A stretch of DNA of 7,214 nucleotides from positions 1 through 7,214 of the forward strand of contig JAEEVB010000121.1 of assembly GCA_016287065.1 (NCBI GenBank), read 5' to 3'. Source of the DNA: Muribaculaceae bacterium (GTDB lineage: Bacteria; Bacteroidota; Bacteroidia; Bacteroidales; Muribaculaceae). Numbering within the stretch: the stretch's first letter is position 1; every line of letters starts with the position of its first letter. Below the pieces are notes generated by a model. That model did not search any database and had not been told where the DNA came from. It was given only the letters and a program-made list of their open reading frames with translations. The position numbers and the translations under genes are program-made. Below, piece after piece: positions 4,680 to 7,214 of this stretch.

Positions 4680-6644
4680 ATGAATTTTGTTATGAAACAT
4701 TTGCTGGCCACATTATTATTTCTGGGCGCTCTGGGAGCCCACGCCGCAACCTACTATGGTTTTAAAATTGGTGGTGTTGCGGTCAATAGTGACAACTACT
4801 TTAATGTGAGAGGGTCAAACATCAAAGCTAACGATACCGATAAACCCTACTCGGTGAGCTATGATCCTGAAACAAATGTTGTTACGCTTAATAATGTGAA
4901 GATTGAACGCACTGGCAACGACAACCGTTGCATCTTCAACGAGGAGTGCGAAGGGTTGACCGTTTTGTTTGAAGGGGCCAACAGTTACCTCAGCTCCACC
5001 ACATGCGCACCTATAAGGCTTAATGCAAGTACTACCTTCACCTGCTCAGAACTGATTCAGGCAAATGTTTATGGCAGTGATGGTGATGCCAATTGCCTCT
5101 ATGCCACCAATGGCGCCACTGTCACTTTTGACCATGCCACATTTGTGATGAACCTCACAGGGAACTCCAACCCTGCCATCTCGGCAAGTTCCACAACCGA
5201 CGAGTCTATAGTGTTTCACCACTCACGGATGTTTATTCGCAGTGCCAACGGGAGTGCTCTCACGCGTTTTTCCAGAGTGAACTGTGATGGTTCGGCATTG
5301 TTGTTCCGCACTGGCAGCGAGACGGCTTATGCCGTTAGTGGTGTGAATTCATTACACATAACAAACTTGTCGAATCTGATAGTGGGTTACAACAATTCCA
5401 TCAGCAGTCTCACTGGTTTCTCCTATAGTGGTACGGCTACCTTCAGCACGAGCAAACTCACCTTTGTCGACTCATCGGACCAGCCCCTGCCAGGCAAGGA
5501 CATCGTCATAAGTCAGCGTATTGCTATCGATGAGACAAACTTTCCAGATGCAACCTTTAGAACCTGGTTAACAGGTAAATACGGTACAAGTCTGGAAACC
5601 TACGAGATTTTTGAGCGTCGCACAATCAATATTGAAACATCGGGCAATGAAAGCTTGAAGCGTGTAGAAGACTGGACCGGCATTAGATATTTCACTTGCT
5701 TTCGCCGGCTGTGTGACCAGGGCGGAAGAACAAAAAAACTGCCATTGGGGTCTAAAGAGTTCTATCACTTGAAGTGTTACGACAATCCGGTGGGAATACA
5801 GTGGGGAATATTGTTTAATTCCCTTCCCCTCTGGGCGCCAAGTGGCAAGGAGGCTATTTTTGAGGGTTTCAATACTGTAGCGGCTGAGCACAATCCGCTC
5901 CCGACCCGCTCTCAGCTGGGTTTCTTGCTGAACAAAGGTTATGACTTCATCGTGAAGCATGAAGACCAAACATACAAACTCAATGCGATGGAGGACTTTT
6001 GGCCCATCGATTACGATCATTTCCCCGACGATGCATTCCGAACCTACCTTTATAGCACAGGCGAAGGCTATGATGCCGTGATTTATGATAGCGAAAATGC
6101 CAAAATCAACGGATTTGATATTAAAAACTGTAACATCTCTGACTTAACGGGAATTGAGGGGTTCACAAACATTCAGCACCTGTATTGCTACCAGAATAAA
6201 CTCACGACTTTGAATCTTTCTCAAAACTCTAAATTGACCTTGTTATATTGCTATTGGAACAAGATCAAGAGCGATGGTTGGGACGAGTTCATTGCCAATG
6301 CGCCAGCGGTAAACACCAGGCTTGATGTGTATTGCTACTATCCTTCGGCTATGGAGAACAACGAGCCGCCCACCTATCAGCAAGTGGCACAAGCAAAAGC
6401 CAAGAAAATCCATTTTTATCAATTCGCAAACTATAAATGGGAGGAGATGAGCGACACGCCCCCCGCTATTCGTGGCGATGTGAATGGCGACGGCAGGGTG
6501 AATGTGAGCGATGTGACTGCTTTGATTAACATGATTCTGGGCATTACTCCTGTGGACCAGGCCCGTGCCGATGTGAACAGCGACAACAAGGTGAATGTGA
6601 GCGATGTGACTGCTTTGATTAACATTATCTTGGGAATCAGTTAA
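4680..6644 (+). CDS. Secreted modular LRR protein with C-terminal dockerin-like repeats, 654 aa
   Basis: Signal peptide 1-22 (core MKHLLATLLFLGALGAHA, cleavage after AHA) with no lipobox, so the protein is secreted or periplasmic. Residues 23 to about 280 are a Thr/Ser/Asn-rich, beta-repeat region (SYDPETNVVTLNNVKI type) found in Bacteroidales surface proteins and possibly beta-helical. Two related modules follow, opened by FPDATFRTWL (288-297) and FPDDAFRTYL (448-457). The second keeps clear LRR units (LYCYQNKLTTLNLSQN, LLYCYWNKI) and a YQQVAQAKAKK cap; the first is degenerate. The C terminus holds two dockerin/EF-hand-like loops, DVNGDGRVNVSD (600-611) and DVNSDNKVNVSD (631-642). The first has the full Asp/Asn calcium pattern; the second has Asn where Gly is usual. 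The ATG at 4680 was chosen because the promoter at 4620-4651 places transcription start near 4655. A TTG at 4656 and an ATG at 4692 are in-frame alternatives. No catalytic residues were recognised. Adhesion or carbohydrate binding is inference. Confidence 0.9.
   Translation: MNFVMKHLLATLLFLGALGAHAATYYGFKIGGVAVNSDNYFNVRGSNIKANDTDKPYSVSYDPETNVVTLNNVKIERTGNDNRCIFNEECEGLTVLFEGANSYLSSTTCAPIRLNASTTFTCSELIQANVYGSDGDANCLYATNGATVTFDHATFVMNLTGNSNPAISASSTTDESIVFHHSRMFIRSANGSALTRFSRVNCDGSALLFRTGSETAYAVSGVNSLHITNLSNLIVGYNNSISSLTGFSYSGTATFSTSKLTFVDSSDQPLPGKDIVISQRIAIDETNFPDATFRTWLTGKYGTSLETYEIFERRTINIETSGNESLKRVEDWTGIRYFTCFRRLCDQGGRTKKLPLGSKEFYHLKCYDNPVGIQWGILFNSLPLWAPSGKEAIFEGFNTVAAEHNPLPTRSQLGFLLNKGYDFIVKHEDQTYKLNAMEDFWPIDYDHFPDDAFRTYLYSTGEGYDAVIYDSENAKINGFDIKNCNISDLTGIEGFTNIQHLYCYQNKLTTLNLSQNSKLTLLYCYWNKIKSDGWDEFIANAPAVNTRLDVYCYYPSAMENNEPPTYQQVAQAKAKKIHFYQFANYKWEEMSDTPPAIRGDVNGDGRVNVSDVTALINMILGITPVDQARADVNSDNKVNVSDVTALINIILGIS
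6497..6625 (+). repeat. Duplicated dockerin-repeat DNA (36-nt identical blocks, 93-nt period)
   Basis: Bases 6497-6532 and 6590-6625 are identical over 36 nt, including every synonymous position, and lie exactly 31 codons apart. They encode the VNVSDVTALIN part of each dockerin-like loop. Flanking bases differ, which suggests a recent local duplication or gene conversion inside the gene. Confidence 0.85.
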
Positions 6645-6652
6645 TTCCCGAG
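6629..6652 (+). other. Hairpin across the stop codon of the LRR/dockerin gene
   Basis: CTTGGGAAT (6629-6637) pairs with ATTCCCGAG (6644-6652) over 9 bp including one U-G wobble, around a 6-nt loop that holds most of the TAA stop (6642-6644). The wobble is an A-C mismatch on the other strand, so the fold favours the gene's own mRNA. No U tract follows; it could stabilise the 3' end rather than terminate. Confidence 0.4.
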
Positions 6653-6681
6653 TAGTAGAGCAGTAGAGTAGTAGAATAGTA
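6650..6681. repeat. Octamer tandem array, four units of GAGTAGTA type
   Basis: Successive units GAGTAGTA, GAGCAGTA, GAGTAGTA and GAATAGTA run in perfect 8-nt register, followed by a degenerate AATAGCAG to 6689. The array starts 6 nt after a stop codon. In the alternative phase AGTAGTAG it matches the AGTTGTAG pair at 1365-1380, indicating one repeat family at two sites. Confidence 0.75.
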
Positions 6682-6718
6682 AATAGCAGTCTATCGGCCT
6701 TAGTTGTTTTGAAGTCGA

Positions 6719-6814
6719 CTATGCGTTGTGGGTACGAGACACCAGAATGTCGCGCAGCAAATAGGCATATATGAGCTCAACAACAAGCACGATGATATCG
6801 AGAAGTAGCAGCAT
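6719..6814 (-). CDS. Possible tiny hydrophobic peptide, 31 aa (doubtful)
   Basis: An ATG at 6814 to a TAG at 6719 encodes 31 residues. It begins MLLLLDIIVLVVELIYAYLL, one membrane-spanning segment with two acidic residues, and ends with a short polar tail containing RDILVSRTHNA. The frame stays open for only nine codons upstream before a stop. No TAnnTTTG box was found just upstream. The hydrophobic composition is suggestive of a small membrane peptide, but an ORF this short could be chance or the remnant of a larger gene. No family recognised. Confidence 0.2.
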   Translation of the reverse strand: MLLLLDIIVLVVELIYAYLLRDILVSRTHNA

Positions 6815-6833
6815 TTTGTCGCCCAGTTGAGAG

Positions 6834-6847
6834 TTTAGGCTTTAGGG
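6834..6847. repeat. TTTAGGN heptamer doublet
   Basis: TTTAGGC (6834-6840) is followed directly by TTTAGGG (6841-6847). Two units alone could be chance. It is listed because a second heptamer array lies 50 nt further on. Confidence 0.35.
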
Positions 6848-6871
6848 GTGGGTGTCGCTATAGGCGATTAT

Positions 6872-6892
6872 GGCCTCTATATGAGCCTTTTT
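6872..6892 (+). terminator. Weak rho-independent-like hairpin
   Basis: GGCCTC (6872-6877) can pair with GAGCC (6883-6887) with one bulged C, closing a TATAT loop, and TTTTT (6888-6892) follows. The stem is only about 5 bp. It could end rightward transcripts from the LRR/dockerin gene, 228 nt past its stop. Confidence 0.35.
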
Positions 6893-6897
6893 AGAAC

Positions 6898-6918
6898 ACT
6901 GATAACTGAAAACTGAAA
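6898..6918. repeat. Heptamer tandem array ACTGAWA x3
   Basis: ACTGATA (6898-6904), ACTGAAA (6905-6911) and ACTGAAA (6912-6918) lie head to tail, forming a short 7-nt-period repeat in non-coding DNA. Confidence 0.7.
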
Positions 6919-6925
6919 ATAGATG

Positions 6926-6955
6926 CATGGCGGCACCGAATTGTGTGTCGCCATG
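6926..6955 (+). other. Strong 11-bp hairpin, possible terminator or RNA element
   Basis: CATGGCGGCAC (6926-6936) and GTGTCGCCATG (6945-6955) pair over 11 bp with one G-U wobble and an 8-nt loop. The wobble is a mismatch in minus-strand RNA, so rightward transcripts fold better. Only a weak U-rich tail (ATGTTATTATG) follows. It is the most stable simple hairpin between the LRR/dockerin gene and the next promoter, so it may end that transcript. Confidence 0.5.
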
Positions 6956-7027
6956 ATGTTATTATGCTCGAAACTAAATTAAAGCTCATGACAGATGTGT
7001 GGATGTTGATAAATTCATTAAAAATGA

Positions 7028-7059
7028 TTTTATTAAATTTAAAATAATTATTATATTTG
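7028..7059 (+). promoter_or_regulatory. Bacteroidetes-type promoter near the right edge
   Basis: The -7 box TATATTTG (7052-7059) matches TAnnTTTG. TTTT (7028-7031) lies 20 nt upstream as a -33 box with one mismatch. It follows an AT-rich stretch. The predicted start near 7062-7065 coincides with the first base-paired nucleotides of the structured element that follows. Confidence 0.7.
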
Positions 7060-7061
7060 CA

Positions 7062-7150
7062 GAACAAAAACCAGCGCCTTACCGTGCTCGGGTTCTGGAA
7101 AGGGACTTGAGTGCCTGTCAGTAAGGTGTTTGAGTTATTTGTTGTTGTTC
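7062..7150 (+). ncRNA. Structured RNA leader or small RNA, class unknown
   Basis: About 89 nt directly after a promoter can form three stacked helices. P1 pairs GAACAAAAAC (7062-7071) with GTTGTTGTTC (7141-7150), 9 of 10 positions. P2 pairs CGCCTTAC (7075-7082) with GTAAGGTG (7121-7128), 8 bp with one wobble. P3 pairs 7084-7095 with 7103-7114, about 12 bp with several G-U pairs, closing a 7-nt loop at 7096-7102. It sits 38 nt before a gene start cut by the window edge, so it may be a riboswitch, ribosomal-protein leader or other cis element, or a separate sRNA. I could not match it to a known class. Pairings were found by eye. Confidence 0.45.
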
Positions 7151-7188
7151 ACAGACAAGAAATTTATAAAACAGCATATTTTTAATTT

Positions 7189-7214
7189 ATGGTTTTAATG
7201 GCTATTCAAAGTAC
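7189..7214 (+). CDS. Probable start of a rightward gene (only 8 codons visible)
   Basis: ATG at 7189 opens a frame reading MVLMAIQS to the window end, with a second in-frame ATG at 7198. It lies downstream of the promoter at 7028-7059 and the structured element, and an AT-rich stretch precedes it as is usual for start sites here. Too little is visible to name a product or even to confirm coding. Confidence 0.35.

Larger units (their letters stand above)
6645..7188. other. Gene-poor intergenic region with tandem repeats and hairpins
   Basis: No ORF here shows convincing coding character. In order the stretch holds an octamer array (6650-6681), a doubtful 31-codon hydrophobic ORF on the minus strand (6719-6814), a TTTAGGN doublet (6834-6847), a weak terminator-like hairpin (6872-6892), an ACTGAWA heptamer array (6898-6918), a strong hairpin (6926-6955), an AT-rich run (about 6965-7060) ending in a promoter, and a structured transcript (7062-7150). 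No tRNA or mobile element was found. Confidence 0.7.

Noticed and set aside
5568..6020. 150-codon leftward frame opposite the LRR/dockerin gene
   Set aside because: It overlaps a well-supported modular protein on the other strand and shows no signal peptide, domain or start context.
6650..6918. CRISPR array
   Set aside because: Units are 7-8 nt in direct tandem with no spacers, so they are microsatellites rather than CRISPR repeats.
6924..6983. Short rightward frame starting MHGGTELCV
   Set aside because: Only 19 codons, overlaps a strong hairpin, and has no promoter or conserved feature.

Overview
The window reads as chromosomal DNA of a member of the Bacteroidales, probably Muribaculaceae or a Prevotella-like relative (family level is inference). 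The evidence is four promoter candidates close to the Bacteroidetes consensus (TTTG, about 20 nt, TAnnTTTG), no Shine-Dalgarno sequences, lipoproteins with an acidic Bacteroidetes-type export signal right after the lipidated Cys, a TonB-dependent receptor, and a secreted leucine-rich-repeat protein ending in two dockerin-like repeats. No tRNA, rRNA, transposase, phage gene or CRISPR array was seen.

Layout. Positions 1-4544 hold four leftward genes. The first in transcription order is a TonB-dependent outer-membrane receptor (2283-4544) of the siderophore/cofactor type rather than the SusC type. A surface-type lipoprotein (1402-2259) follows after 23 nt. A terminator-like hairpin (1288-1317) and a new promoter (1242-1270) separate this pair from two more lipoproteins: 328-1215, and 1-300, which runs off the left edge. 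The three lipoproteins look like very divergent paralogs. Each has its lipidation Cys at residue 20, and the 285-residue one shows an internal duplication.

Positions 4545-4679 are a compact divergent control region with two back-to-back promoters and a perfect 8-4-8 inverted repeat touching the -33 box of the receptor promoter. The rightward gene (4680-6644) encodes a 654-residue secreted modular protein: signal peptide, beta-rich repeat region, two FPDxxFRxxL/LRR modules and a dockerin-like C terminus.

Positions 6645-7188 hold no convincing gene. They carry octamer and heptamer tandem repeats, several hairpins and a doubtful 31-codon hydrophobic ORF. Near the right edge a Bacteroidetes promoter is followed at once by an approximately 89-nt RNA that can fold into three stacked helices, upstream of a gene start cut by the window end.

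Working model (inference): the receptor and the adjacent paralogous lipoproteins form an outer-membrane capture and import system for an unidentified ligand. The secreted LRR/dockerin protein shares its control region and may belong to the same response. The sequence does not identify the ligand.
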